DNA from: Halorubrum cibi
GTDB taxonomy: Archaea; Halobacteriota; Halobacteria; Halobacteriales; Haloferacaceae
DNA: 64,000 nt
Assembly (NCBI RefSeq): GCF_900182635.1
Contig: NZ_FXTD01000006.1
Location: 1 to 64,000 of the forward strand
Direction of reading: 5' to 3'
The translations under genes were made by a program, and so were the position numbers. Shown piece by piece: positions 42,296 to 50,157 of the stretch. The notes below the pieces were generated by a model. It saw only the letters and a list, made by a program, of their open reading frames with translations. It made no database searches and had not been told where the DNA came from. Numbering within the stretch: the first letter of the stretch is position 1; the number at the start of each line of letters is the position of its first letter.

Positions 42296-42841
42296 ATGAG
42301 CACGCAGAAAGAGACCCGACAGCGCGCGGGCACCGTCGAGGAGAACGCCCTCAGACTCGAGACCGAGAAGGCCGAACAGATCATCGAGGCGCTGAACTCC
42401 GATCTCGCGGACGCCTACGTCCTCTATCACCAGCTCCACAAACACCACTGGAACGTCGAGGGCGCGGAGTTCCTCGACGTCCACGTCTTCCTACAGGAGG
42501 TGTACGAGGACGTCGAGGCGGCCGCCGACGAACTCGCCGAGCGGCTCCAGGCGCTCGGCGGCGTTCCCCACGCCAGCATGACCACGCTCGCGGAGAACGC
42601 CACCGTCGAGGCCGAGGACGAGGACGTCTACGACGTGCGTACGTCCCTCGCGAACGATCTCGAGATGATGGGCGACGTCATCGAGAGCTACCGCCAGCAC
42701 GTCGAACTCGCGGAGGGACTCGGCGATTACACCACGAGCGAGATGCTCCGCGAGCAGCTGGAGACCATCGAGGAACACGCCCACCACGTCGAACACTACC
42801 TCGAGGACGACACCCTCGTCGTCGACTCCGCGACGCACTGA
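42296..42841 (+). CDS. dpsA: DNA starvation/iron-storage ferritin DpsA
   Basis: A 181-residue Dps-like ferritin, close to Halobacterium DpsA in length and sequence. A four-helix bundle carries the inter-subunit ferroxidase ligands: YHQLHKHHWNVEGAEF (His) and VHVFLQEVYEDVEAAADELAER (Asp/Glu). It stores iron and protects DNA from oxidative damage as a dodecamer in the cytoplasm. The C-terminus is His-rich (HAHHVEHYL). Strong TATA at 42261; possible DtxR-type control (see upstream region). Confidence 0.95.
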   Translation: MSTQKETRQRAGTVEENALRLETEKAEQIIEALNSDLADAYVLYHQLHKHHWNVEGAEFLDVHVFLQEVYEDVEAAADELAERLQALGGVPHASMTTLAENATVEAEDEDVYDVRTSLANDLEMMGDVIESYRQHVELAEGLGDYTTSEMLREQLETIEEHAHHVEHYLEDDTLVVDSATH

Positions 42842-42862
42842 AGCGACCGCCGGAGCTCGAGG

Positions 42863-43255
42863 TCACCGAACGTCCGGGGCGGTATCGTCGGTTCGTCCGG
42901 GCAGCTCCACTTCGATCTCCAAACTCGGCTCACCGGTCCCCTCGAAGTCGACTTCGAGTTCGACCGGTTCGCCGAACGCGAACGGTAGCTCCCACTCGTC
43001 GGTCGCGAGCCGGAGTTCGTCGCCGTCTTGGAGCTTCTCGCCCAATTCGATCAGAAACGTCCCCGCCTCGCTCGCGTCGAGCCGATACTCGCGCTCGAAG
43101 TTCCGGCCGGAACGGATGAGCGCCGGGCCGGACGCCGTCTCCGAGGACGGACCGTCCTCCTCGTCGCGATCGCTCGCGGACGGGCTATCGACCGCGGGCG
43201 AGTCGTCGGCGTCGGGCGCTTCGTCCCCCGTTACGGCGTCGTCGGGATCGGTCAT
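42863..43255 (-). CDS. amphi-Trp domain protein
   Basis: A 130-residue protein. After an acidic disordered N-terminus (1-45), an amphi-Trp domain covers about 50-118: FLIELGEKLQDGDELRLATD, EWELPFAFGEPVELEVDFEG and LEIEVELP. The domain's function is not established. It overlaps the small gene upstream by ATGA and is therefore in the operon that begins at the DtxR-type operator at 43440. The same region can be read from a Met at 43339 but that extension is Arg-rich and lies over the small gene. Confidence 0.8.
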   Translation of the reverse strand: MTDPDDAVTGDEAPDADDSPAVDSPSASDRDEEDGPSSETASGPALIRSGRNFEREYRLDASEAGTFLIELGEKLQDGDELRLATDEWELPFAFGEPVELEVDFEGTGEPSLEIEVELPGRTDDTAPDVR

Positions 43256-43431
43256 CGGCGGATATCGACGGGGTCGTCCATCGCGATCCATCCGTCCGTG
43301 TTGTCGGATTCGATGAACACCGATCGGCCGGGACCGCACTCACAGACCGTCACTTCCGGCTTCCGGGCCGAGTCGGGTTCGCGATCGAAACCGTGGCGGG
43401 GCTCGCTGCGGGACTGCGCTCCTGGTGACAT
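43252..43431 (-). CDS. small Cys-containing protein in operator-controlled operon
   Basis: A 59-residue protein read directly from the minus strand (MSPGAQSRSEPRHGFDRE... CECGPGRSVFIESDNTDGW...). It has a CxC motif near residue 31 and an ESDNTDGWIAMD C-terminal segment. Its TGA overlaps the amphi-Trp ATG. The ATG at 43431 lies 9 bases from a perfect DtxR-type palindrome (43440-43455), with a T-rich TATA candidate just beyond. Family unrecognised; metal binding through the CxC pair is possible. Confidence 0.68.
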   Translation of the reverse strand: MSPGAQSRSEPRHGFDREPDSARKPEVTVCECGPGRSVFIESDNTDGWIAMDDPVDIRR

Positions 43432-43439
43432 CGACTTTA

Positions 43440-43455
43440 TTTAGGCACACCTAAA
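43440..43455. promoter_or_regulatory. DtxR/Idr-type operator, small-protein/amphi-Trp operon
   Basis: TTTAGGCACACCTAAA, a palindrome with 7-bp arms, differing only at two central bases from the site at 44007. It covers the interval between the likely TATA (about 43456-43462) and the leaderless start at 43431, where a bound repressor would block transcription. Confidence 0.8.
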
Positions 43456-43514
43456 ACAAAAAGGGTCCGGTCGTGAGCGACGCCCCCCGCGTCTCGAACG
43501 CGGGTTCGATCGAG

Positions 43515-43928
43515 TCACTCCCGCAACGGCGAGGGGGGCGGGGCGTCGGAGTGGGCGTTCGCGGCGCGATCGTCGCCGTCGACGAGGAGAGTGACGAGTC
43601 GGTCGGCGACGTCGGGACTCAGCAGGCCGGCCATCTCCATGGCCTCGCGCTCGTGCGCATCGAGGTCGAGGACGTCCCGGAAGAACCACGAGAGCGCGAC
43701 GTACGTCTCGTGGAGGTCGCTCGCGCGCTCGCGACCGCGGTCGGTCAGAGTCACGCCGTGATACGGCTCGCGATCGACGAGACCGTCCGCCTCGAGGCGC
43801 TGGAGCATCTCCGTCGCCGCGGCGGGAGAGCGGTCGACCGACTCCGCGACGCGACCCGGGGACACCGGCGGAGCCGAGCGGTGTTCCGCGACGTACAACG
43901 CGAGGAGATACCGCGCCGTCCGGGTCAT
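43515..43928 (-). CDS. DtxR-family metal-dependent transcriptional regulator
   Basis: A 137-residue regulator. The N-terminal winged helix (TARYLLALYVAEHRSAPPVSPGRVAESV ... AAATEMLQRLEADGLVDREPY) is followed by the metal-binding/dimerisation domain (LTDRGRERASDLHETYVAL, LDLDAHEREAMEMAGLLSPDVADRL). It lacks the third SH3-like FeoA domain and so resembles the short Idr/TroR-type proteins of haloarchaea, which repress iron- or manganese-responsive genes. Two operators lie upstream (44007, 44043), implying autoregulation. The ATG at 43928 is the first credible start; a leader of about 70 nt would then exist. Confidence 0.9.
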   Translation of the reverse strand: MTRTARYLLALYVAEHRSAPPVSPGRVAESVDRSPAAATEMLQRLEADGLVDREPYHGVTLTDRGRERASDLHETYVALSWFFRDVLDLDAHEREAMEMAGLLSPDVADRLVTLLVDGDDRAANAHSDAPPPSPLRE

Positions 43929-44006
43929 CGCCGCTCGCCTCCTCGCGGGCGTCGGGTCGATCGACTCCCATCGATCTCGGGCCGCGTCGAGTCTCTCGAC
44001 ACACGA

Positions 44007-44022
44007 TTTAGGCCGACCTAAA
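44007..44022. promoter_or_regulatory. DtxR/Idr-type operator of regulator gene
   Basis: TTTAGGCCGACCTAAA, a palindrome matching the 43440 site at 14 of 16 positions. It overlaps an AT-rich TATA candidate (aatacacaaaa, 44021-44031) for the minus-strand regulator. Confidence 0.8.
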
Positions 44023-44042
44023 TACACAAAACGATTCCGATT

Positions 44043-44058
44043 TTTAGGCTCGCCGAAA
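44043..44058. promoter_or_regulatory. second, weaker DtxR-type operator
   Basis: tttaggctcgccgaaa keeps the left arm TTTAGGC and differs from the right arm CCTAAA by one base (CCGAAA). Centre-to-centre distance to the 44007 site is 36 bp. Confidence 0.6.
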
Positions 44059-44155
44059 CGCGACGGTCGCGGAGGCCGACTCCGATCCGGCGCCCTCGTA
44101 CCGCGGTACCGACTCTCAACGGGGATTTTTGCCGGGGCGAGTCGTGTCACTCGCC

Positions 44156-44917
44156 ATGAGCGACACCGAATCCGCTACGGGCCCGGACGCCGAGTCGCCG
44201 CCGACTCCCGACGCCTTCGGTCGGGCGATCCGGGACCACCACCGCGGCGAGCGGACCGAACCACTCCTCCACTCGGACGGGGCGGAGACGACGGAACACC
44301 CCATCGAGTCCTTCTACTTCGCGTCGTTCGACCCGGAGGTGGGGACGAACGGTTGGCTCGGATCTCACCTCCAAGGTCCGCTTCTCGACGTGGGGGCCGG
44401 AACCGGCCGGCACGCGCTGTACTTTCAGGAGCGGTTCGAGACCGTCGCGATCGAGCCGAGTCCGGCGCTCGTGGAGACGATGCGCGAACGCGGCGTCGCG
44501 GACGCTCGCGAGGGGAGCATGTTCGATCTCAGGGGGGACTTCGAGCGGGATCGGTTCGGTTCCGCGCTGTTGAACGGGACCCACCTCGGACTCGTCGGAT
44601 CGATGCGAGGACTCTCCGCGTTCCTCGCCGACCTCTCGTTCGTGACCCGACCGGACGGGACCGCCGTCGTCGACTGCTACGACCCGGATCACCCCGCCAC
44701 GAGCGAGGTGATCGGGTACCGTGAGGATCCGACGCCCGGGCTCGCCCACCGCGTGATGTTCTTCGAGTACGAGGGCGAGCGGAATCCGATCCTCCAGCTC
44801 CGGCTGTTCAGCCCCGACCGGCTGCGGGAAGCCGCCGTCGGAACCGGCTGGGAGGTCGTCGACGTCGCTCGCGGCGAGGACGGCTACCACTACCGGGCGG
44901 CGCTCTCGAAGCGGTAG
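44156..44917 (+). CDS. class I SAM-dependent methyltransferase
   Basis: A 253-residue methyltransferase. Motif I (PLLDVGAGTGRHALYF) is near residue 77, post-I VAIEPSPALVETM follows, then GSALLNGTHLGLVGS in the motif IV region and VVDCYDPDHPAT. Substrate unknown. A TATA-like ggatttttgcc (44123-44133) is about 27 bases before the ATG. Divergent from the DtxR-type regulator; the palindromes at 44007-44058 lie over 95 bases upstream, so co-regulation is possible but not shown. Confidence 0.85.
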   Translation: MSDTESATGPDAESPPTPDAFGRAIRDHHRGERTEPLLHSDGAETTEHPIESFYFASFDPEVGTNGWLGSHLQGPLLDVGAGTGRHALYFQERFETVAIEPSPALVETMRERGVADAREGSMFDLRGDFERDRFGSALLNGTHLGLVGSMRGLSAFLADLSFVTRPDGTAVVDCYDPDHPATSEVIGYREDPTPGLAHRVMFFEYEGERNPILQLRLFSPDRLREAAVGTGWEVVDVARGEDGYHYRAALSKR

Positions 44918-45072
44918 CGGTCGACCGGACGATTCCCGAAACGCGAACCGTCGGTTCCGCTGCGATCCGCGTGGATGACGCGTTTCGATTGACGTGCCGT
45001 CCGGAGTCGCCGCGTCACGGCTCCGATCCGTCGCGCGGAAGCGTTAGGTGCGCGGCGGCCGACCGCGACGAC

Positions 45073-45651
45073 ATGGACCCCTCGCGAGCCGACGTCGAGG
45101 CGGCGCTGGAGGCGTATCGGGCGACGGAGCCGCTGTACACCGTCGAGTCCGAGGCCGTCGAGACCATGCCCGACGCCTTCCGAAGCGGCGAGTACGGTCG
45201 GCGGGACGCCCAGTGGGTGGTGCGGTGGTACGGCCGTCGCTACCTCGGTGACGAGCCGGCGGGCACGGACCGAAGCCGGCGGGAGGAAGCGTTCGAGGAA
45301 GCCGATTTCGAGGCGGTTCGAGACGCGATCGCGACCGCGGTCGAGGCGGATCGGGAGGCGTACGGGAAAGCCGTCGACGCGCTGACCGCGCTACCAGGCG
45401 TCGACCTCCCGATCGCCTCGGCGTTCCTCGCGTTCGTTCACCCGGACCGATTCGTCGTCGTCGGACCCCGTGAGTGGGAGATCGTGTCCGACCTGACGGA
45501 CCTCGAAGGATCGTACCCGGATCCGCCCTCGGTCGGCGAGTACGACGACTATCTCACGGCGTGTGACGCCCTCGCGGACCGGTACGGGATCGACCCGTGG
45601 GAGGTGTACATGCTGGTCTGGCGTCGACGAGAGGACCACACCGAGTCGTGA
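45073..45651 (+). CDS. uncharacterised helical protein, possible HhH fold
   Basis: A 192-residue acidic protein. The middle section (YGKAVDALTALPGVDLPIA, then SAFLAFVHPDRFVVVGPREWEIV) is reminiscent of helix-hairpin-helix DNA glycosylase-like domains, but catalytic Lys/Asp residues are not evident. It could bind nucleic acid. Start: ATG 45073 with TATA-like cgttagg at about 45043-45049. No operon partner. Confidence 0.75.
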   Translation: MDPSRADVEAALEAYRATEPLYTVESEAVETMPDAFRSGEYGRRDAQWVVRWYGRRYLGDEPAGTDRSRREEAFEEADFEAVRDAIATAVEADREAYGKAVDALTALPGVDLPIASAFLAFVHPDRFVVVGPREWEIVSDLTDLEGSYPDPPSVGEYDDYLTACDALADRYGIDPWEVYMLVWRRREDHTES

Positions 45652-45678
45652 CGCGGTTCCGCGGGACGCGCTCGCCCG

Positions 45679-45846
45679 TCACGCCCTGAGCCACGCCTTC
45701 GGGTGGGCCTCCCTGAGGTGTCGTTGGTAGGCGGCGATCAGTTCCGGATAGGAGTCGGCGACGGCGTGCCATCCGCACTGATCACAGCCCCGTTCCACGG
45801 CATTGTCGCCGCCCTGGACGTATCCGCCCCGTCGATAGGTCACCAT
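45679..45846 (-). CDS. small C2H2-type zinc-finger protein
   Basis: A 55-residue protein read directly from the minus strand: MVTYRRGGYVQGGDNAVERG, then CDQCGW...H...RHLREAHPKAWLRA. The ligands C-x2-C ... H-x4-H fit a single zinc finger of the type common in haloarchaeal micro-proteins. TATA-like tcattaggg (45869-45877 on plus) is 24-31 bases upstream, giving a leaderless start. Function unknown; regulation or nucleic-acid binding plausible. Confidence 0.75.
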   Translation of the reverse strand: MVTYRRGGYVQGGDNAVERGCDQCGWHAVADSYPELIAAYQRHLREAHPKAWLRA

Positions 45847-46043
45847 CGGCATCCCGCCCCTCGGACGAACGTCATTAGGGCGTACGGACGTGCCCGACGG
45901 GTTTGAACCCCTCGCCGACCAACTTCATCCGTCATCCTCACTCGACCACCATCGCCGATCATCCTCGCCGACTGCCTCCCTCTGACCCCGAGTTCTCCGA
46001 TCGATCGATACCACGAATCATTGCTATCGATCGTCACGATCTT

Positions 46044-46083
46044 GTTAAGGGTAACTGACGTGTAAATAGACTTACGTCACGTG
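46044..46083 (+). promoter_or_regulatory. alcohol dehydrogenase promoter with palindrome over TATA
   Basis: The TATA-like gtgtaaataga (46060-46070) is enclosed by an inverted repeat: TGACGT at 46056-46061 and ACGTCA at 46074-46079, with further partial pairing inside. A second short repeat, GTTA at 46044-46047 and TAAC at 46052-46055, is directly upstream. Such placement suits a repressor that covers the TATA box. Confidence 0.5.
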
Positions 46084-46109
46084 GTGCCCACTGTTCTCAT
46101 GGATCATTC

Positions 46110-47279
46110 GTGAAAGCAGTAGTGTATCAGGGACCGTACGAGGTCGCTGTCGAGGACGTGGAGGAACCGGACATCGAGCACCCGAACGACGTGGTCGTGG
46201 ACATCACGACTTCCTGTATCTGCGGGTCGGACCTCCACATGTACGAGGGTCGAACCGCGGCCGAGGAGGGGATCGTCTTCGGCCACGAGAACATGGGGGT
46301 CGTGAGCGAGGTCGGCGAGGCCGTCTCCACGCTGGAGGAGGGCGATCGCGTGGTGATGCCCTTCAACGTCTCCTGCGGGTTCTGTCAGAACTGCGAGGAG
46401 GGGTACACCGGCTTCTGTACCAACGTCAACCCCGGATTCGCCGGCGGCGCGTACGGGTACGTCGCCATGGGACCGTACCCCGGCGGACAGGCCGAGAAGC
46501 TCCGCGTTCCGTACGCCGACCACAACGCGCTGAAGCTGCCCGAAGGGCGCGAACACGAGGACGCGTTCTCGCTTCTCGCGGACATCTTCCCGACCGGATG
46601 GCACGGCACCGAGCTGGCCGACCTCCAGCCCGGTGAGTCGGTCGCGATCTTCGGGGCCGGTCCGGTCGGGCTGATGGCCGCCTACAGCGCCAAGATCAAG
46701 GGCGCGGCGGAGATCTACGTGGTGGATCAGGTACCGAGCCGGCTCGAATTGGCCGAGGAGCACTGTGACGCCCACGCGATCGACTTCTCCGAGGGCGACC
46801 CGGTCGATCAGATCATCGACGTACACGGGGGGATGGTCGACAAGGGAGTCGACGCGGTCGGGTACCAGGCGACCGACCCCGACGACGTCGACACCGAGAC
46901 GGAGGACTACTCCTACCAGCCGGCCAAGGAGAACCCGGCGGTCGTGATCAACAACCTGATCCGGGTCGTCCGGCCGACCGGCCAGCTCGGCGTTCCCGGG
47001 CTGTACGTCCCCGAGGACCCCGGCGCGCCGGACGACATGGCCGCACAGGGGCGGCTCGGAATCGACTTCGGGAAGTTCTTCGAGAAGGGCCTCAAGTGTG
47101 GAACCGGTCAGTGTAACGTGAAGGCGTACAACCGGTACCTGCGCGACATGATAATCGAGGGGCGCGCGGACCCGTCCTGGGTCGTCTCCCACCGGGTCAA
47201 CCTCGAGGAGGCGCCCGAGATGTACGAGGCGTTCGACGCTCGCGAGGAGGGCGTCACGAAAGTCCTACTCGAGCCCTGA
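46110..47279 (+). CDS. zinc-dependent alcohol/formaldehyde dehydrogenase (MDR)
   Basis: A 389-residue medium-chain dehydrogenase starting with GTG (MKAVVYQGPYEVAVEDV). Catalytic zinc site: CICGSDLHMY (Cys) and FGHENMGVV (His-Glu). Structural zinc Cys cluster: CGFCQNCEEGYTGFC. Cofactor site: AIFGAGPVGLMAAYSA. The inserted loops and length resemble glutathione-independent formaldehyde dehydrogenases. Substrate aldehyde or alcohol unknown. Its promoter holds a palindrome around the TATA element. Confidence 0.92.
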   Translation: MKAVVYQGPYEVAVEDVEEPDIEHPNDVVVDITTSCICGSDLHMYEGRTAAEEGIVFGHENMGVVSEVGEAVSTLEEGDRVVMPFNVSCGFCQNCEEGYTGFCTNVNPGFAGGAYGYVAMGPYPGGQAEKLRVPYADHNALKLPEGREHEDAFSLLADIFPTGWHGTELADLQPGESVAIFGAGPVGLMAAYSAKIKGAAEIYVVDQVPSRLELAEEHCDAHAIDFSEGDPVDQIIDVHGGMVDKGVDAVGYQATDPDDVDTETEDYSYQPAKENPAVVINNLIRVVRPTGQLGVPGLYVPEDPGAPDDMAAQGRLGIDFGKFFEKGLKCGTGQCNVKAYNRYLRDMIIEGRADPSWVVSHRVNLEEAPEMYEAFDAREEGVTKVLLEP

Positions 47280-47369
47280 GCCGGCCGCGACGCCGACACG
47301 ACGACGCACCGTTCTCCCGTTTTTTCGCCGCCGCCAACGCTTATGACCGACCGGGGCGTTCGCCGATAC

Positions 47370-47522
47370 ATGTGCCAATACTGTAACTGGGCGTTCCACG
47401 ACGGGTGGGGCGAACTGCTCCAGTACGACGAGGTGTACCAGTCCGCCGTCGGCGCCGAGACCGAGTCCACCCACGGCTTCCACGAGGACTGGGACGACCT
47501 CCAGGCGGAACTCGGGATCTGA
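47370..47522 (+). CDS. small Cys/Trp-rich protein
   Basis: A 50-residue protein: MCQYCNWAFHDGWGELLQYD, then acidic helix-forming sequence ending QAELGI. The N-terminal CxxC with later His residues suggests a zinc site. An in-frame ATG at 47343 would add nine residues (MTDRGVRRY). The start at 47370 is preferred because cttatga (47339-47345) sits about 27 bases before it, though that overlaps the alternative ATG. It lies 90 bases after the dehydrogenase gene on the same strand. Confidence 0.65.
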   Translation: MCQYCNWAFHDGWGELLQYDEVYQSAVGAETESTHGFHEDWDDLQAELGI

Positions 47523-47653
47523 ACGGGGCACTCGCGGCCGCGACCGAGTACCGATCGGACGACGCGGCGGCGACGCGACCGGTACGTCCCGGTACGGAGC
47601 CCTCGGGAGACCACATAGCAGGTCCTATACTCGCGACGCGGCAGCCACGACTC

Positions 47654-48664
47654 ATGACCCGACCCGACGACGCCGACTCGCCGGCCGACGCCTCGTCCAC
47701 CATCACGAGAGAGCTCCACGCGCGGCGGCGGACCCTCCTGGCGGGGACCGCCGGGGTCGCCGCGGCGGGCGCGCTCGGACTCGCGTACACGGACGGCGGA
47801 ACCCCGACGGACGCCGTCGACCTTCCCGAGCCGGATCCCGACGCCGATCCCGCGCTCATCGCGCACCGCGGGTTCGCCGGCGAGAACCCCGAGAACACGG
47901 TCGCGGCGATGGAGGCGGCCGCGGGCCGCGACGTTCCCGACCCCAGACGAGCGGACCTCGTCGAGGTCGACGTCGTCCCGACCGCCGACGGCGACGTGGT
48001 GGTCTTTCACGACGACCGCTTGTCCGGGCGCGCCGGCGGCGCGCTCGGGCTCACCGACGCCGAGGGGGTCGTGTGGGAGACGGACACCGAAACCGTCACT
48101 GACGCCGAGGTGCTCGGAAGCGGCGAGACGGTCCCGATCCTGCGGGAGGTGCTCGCGGCCGTGCCCGCCGACGTGGGCGTGAACGTCGAGTTGAAGAACC
48201 CCGGCCGCGCCGACCTGCGACCCGGAGAGAAGCTCTCGGGGGACGAGTTAGCCGAGCGGACCGCGGCATGGCGGCCGTTCGTCGAACGCGTCGTGGAGGT
48301 CCTCGACGGCCACGACAACGCGATCCTCCTCTCGTCGTTCTGCGAGGCCGCGCTGGCGGCGAGCCGCGAGGCGTCGTCGTACCCGGTCGCGCCGATCCTT
48401 CACGAGTCGGTCGACGACGGCCTGGCGATCGCCCGCGAGCACGACGCCGAGGCGGTCCACCCGCCGATCGATATGGTCCGGGGGACGCCGTTCACCGACG
48501 ACGCGGGGACCGCGGGCGTCGACCTCGTGGAGACCGCCCACGCGGAGGGTCGCGACGTGAACGTCTGGACGGCCGAGACGTGGTACGAGGCCCGCTGGCT
48601 CGCCGCGGCCGGCGTCGACGGGGTCATCGCCGACTACGCCGGGCTGCTCGATCGGTGGTCGTGA
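47654..48664 (+). CDS. exported glycerophosphodiester phosphodiesterase
   Basis: A 336-residue GDPD-family enzyme. It begins with a twin-Arg export signal (RRRTLLAGTAGVAAAGALGLAY, RR at 24-26, split here for length) and then the GDPD core: LIAHRGFAGENPENTVAAM, VEVDVVPTADGDVVVFHD, NVELKNPG and late WTAETW. It splits glycerophosphodiesters to glycerol-3-phosphate outside the cell. It directly precedes a Ugp-like importer, as ugpQ accompanies ugpBAEC in bacteria. TATA cctatact at about 47621-47628 gives a leaderless start. Confidence 0.9.
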   Translation: MTRPDDADSPADASSTITRELHARRRTLLAGTAGVAAAGALGLAYTDGGTPTDAVDLPEPDPDADPALIAHRGFAGENPENTVAAMEAAAGRDVPDPRRADLVEVDVVPTADGDVVVFHDDRLSGRAGGALGLTDAEGVVWETDTETVTDAEVLGSGETVPILREVLAAVPADVGVNVELKNPGRADLRPGEKLSGDELAERTAAWRPFVERVVEVLDGHDNAILLSSFCEAALAASREASSYPVAPILHESVDDGLAIAREHDAEAVHPPIDMVRGTPFTDDAGTAGVDLVETAHAEGRDVNVWTAETWYEARWLAAAGVDGVIADYAGLLDRWS

Positions 48665-48783
48665 CCGGCGCACGAGCGACGGGCTGAACCGGACGGCAGG
48701 GTATATACCGCTCCGTACGACTCTGATCCGTCCGTACACCTCTTAGCAGAGGCTTTTAGGCCGCTTTCGTCACGTTCGGTCGC

Positions 48784-50139
48784 ATGACGTCCAACAACGA
48801 CGCGACGCGCGGGATCTCACGCCGACGGACGCTCGCCACGACCGGGGCGACGCTGGCCGCGACGACCGGGCTGTCGGGATGTATGGGCCTCGGTGGGGGG
48901 AGCGCGGCGGAGTTCTCGCCGGTCGCCGAGGAGCTCACGGCGTGGCACGCCATGGGCGGCACTAACGGCGAGACGCTCGATCAGATAGCGACGGACTTCG
49001 AGGACGAACACGGGATCGCGGCGAACATGGAGTTTCAGGACTCCTACGAGAACGTCCTGACGAACACCCTCGCGGCGTTCGATTCGGGGAACGTCGCGGA
49101 CATGTTCCAGGTCGACAGCCTGTTCGCCCAGCAGGTGTTCGACACCGACCAGGTTCGGCCGGTCGCCGAGATCCTCCCCGACGACTTCGACACGGGCGTC
49201 TTCCTCGACAACGTCACCGAGTTCTTCACCGTCGACGGCGAGCTCGCCTCGCTCCCGTTCAACAACTCGAACGCGATCATGTACATCAACCGTGACGCCT
49301 TCGAGGAGGCGGGGCTCGACCCGGACGACCCGCCGAGTACGCTCGCCGAGGTACGGTCGGCATCCGAGACGCTCGTCGACGAGGGCGTCACTCAGTACGG
49401 GATCACGTGGCCGAACCACGTCTGGTTCGTGGAGACGTGGTACGGCTTCGAGGGCGAACTCATGACCGACGCGGAGAACGGCCACGCCGGCGACCCCTCC
49501 ACGTTCTACACGCCGGACGCCGTCTACGACCTCTACGAGTGGTGGAAGGGGATGGCCGACGACGGCCTCTACACCAACCCCGGCATCGAGGCGTGGGGCG
49601 AGGCCACCTCGCTTTTCATCGAAGAGGAGGCCGCGATGGTCCTCACGAGCACCGCGTCGGTCGCGGGGCTGATCGCCGACTCCGAAGATTTCACCGTCGA
49701 CGCCGCCCCGTATCCCGGAATCAGCGAGACGCGAGTGGGACCGGTCATCGGCGGGGCGTCGTTTTACGTCCCGGAGGGGCTCCCCGCGGACCGGTACGAG
49801 GAGATCGGGCAGCTCCTCCGGTACATGGCCCAACCGGAGGTCCAGACGGAGTGGCACAAGGGCTCGGGGTACTACCCGATCACCCAGCCGTCCGTCGAGT
49901 CACTCCGAGAGGAGGGGTGGTTCGAGGAGAACCCGATGTACAACGTCGCGCTCGAACAGCTCCAGAACGGGGACGCCTCCGACCCCGCCACGAAGCGCGC
50001 CTTGCTCGGCCCGGCGAGAAACGTTCAGACGGTGATCCAGAACGCATCCGTCGACATCGTCAACGCCGACGACGTCGGGTCGGAGATCGAGGCGATGAAG
50101 TCGGAGGTCGAGTCCGTACTGAGCGACTACTACGAGTGA
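48784..50139 (+). CDS. ugpB: UgpB-like glycerol-3-phosphate-binding lipoprotein
   Basis: A 451-residue extracellular solute-binding protein with a twin-Arg signal (SRRRTLATT, 12-20) and lipobox ending at C33 (LSGC). The start of the mature domain (TAWHAMGGTNGETLDQIATD) and the C-terminal region (VIGGASFYV, EVQTEWHKGSGYYPIT, ARNVQTVIQNA) closely follow UgpB. It would deliver glycerol-3-phosphate or glycerophosphodiesters to the permeases. TATA ggcttttagg at 48752-48761. The first gene of a four-gene operon. Confidence 0.88.
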   Translation: MTSNNDATRGISRRRTLATTGATLAATTGLSGCMGLGGGSAAEFSPVAEELTAWHAMGGTNGETLDQIATDFEDEHGIAANMEFQDSYENVLTNTLAAFDSGNVADMFQVDSLFAQQVFDTDQVRPVAEILPDDFDTGVFLDNVTEFFTVDGELASLPFNNSNAIMYINRDAFEEAGLDPDDPPSTLAEVRSASETLVDEGVTQYGITWPNHVWFVETWYGFEGELMTDAENGHAGDPSTFYTPDAVYDLYEWWKGMADDGLYTNPGIEAWGEATSLFIEEEAAMVLTSTASVAGLIADSEDFTVDAAPYPGISETRVGPVIGGASFYVPEGLPADRYEEIGQLLRYMAQPEVQTEWHKGSGYYPITQPSVESLREEGWFEENPMYNVALEQLQNGDASDPATKRALLGPARNVQTVIQNASVDIVNADDVGSEIEAMKSEVESVLSDYYE

Positions 50140-50157
50140 TCGAGGTCGATCGATCCG

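Noticed and set aside
48745-48762. DtxR-type site before ugpB (ttttaggccgc)
   Set aside because: It shares the left half TTTAGGC but has no matching right arm; it is better explained as the ugpB TATA element.
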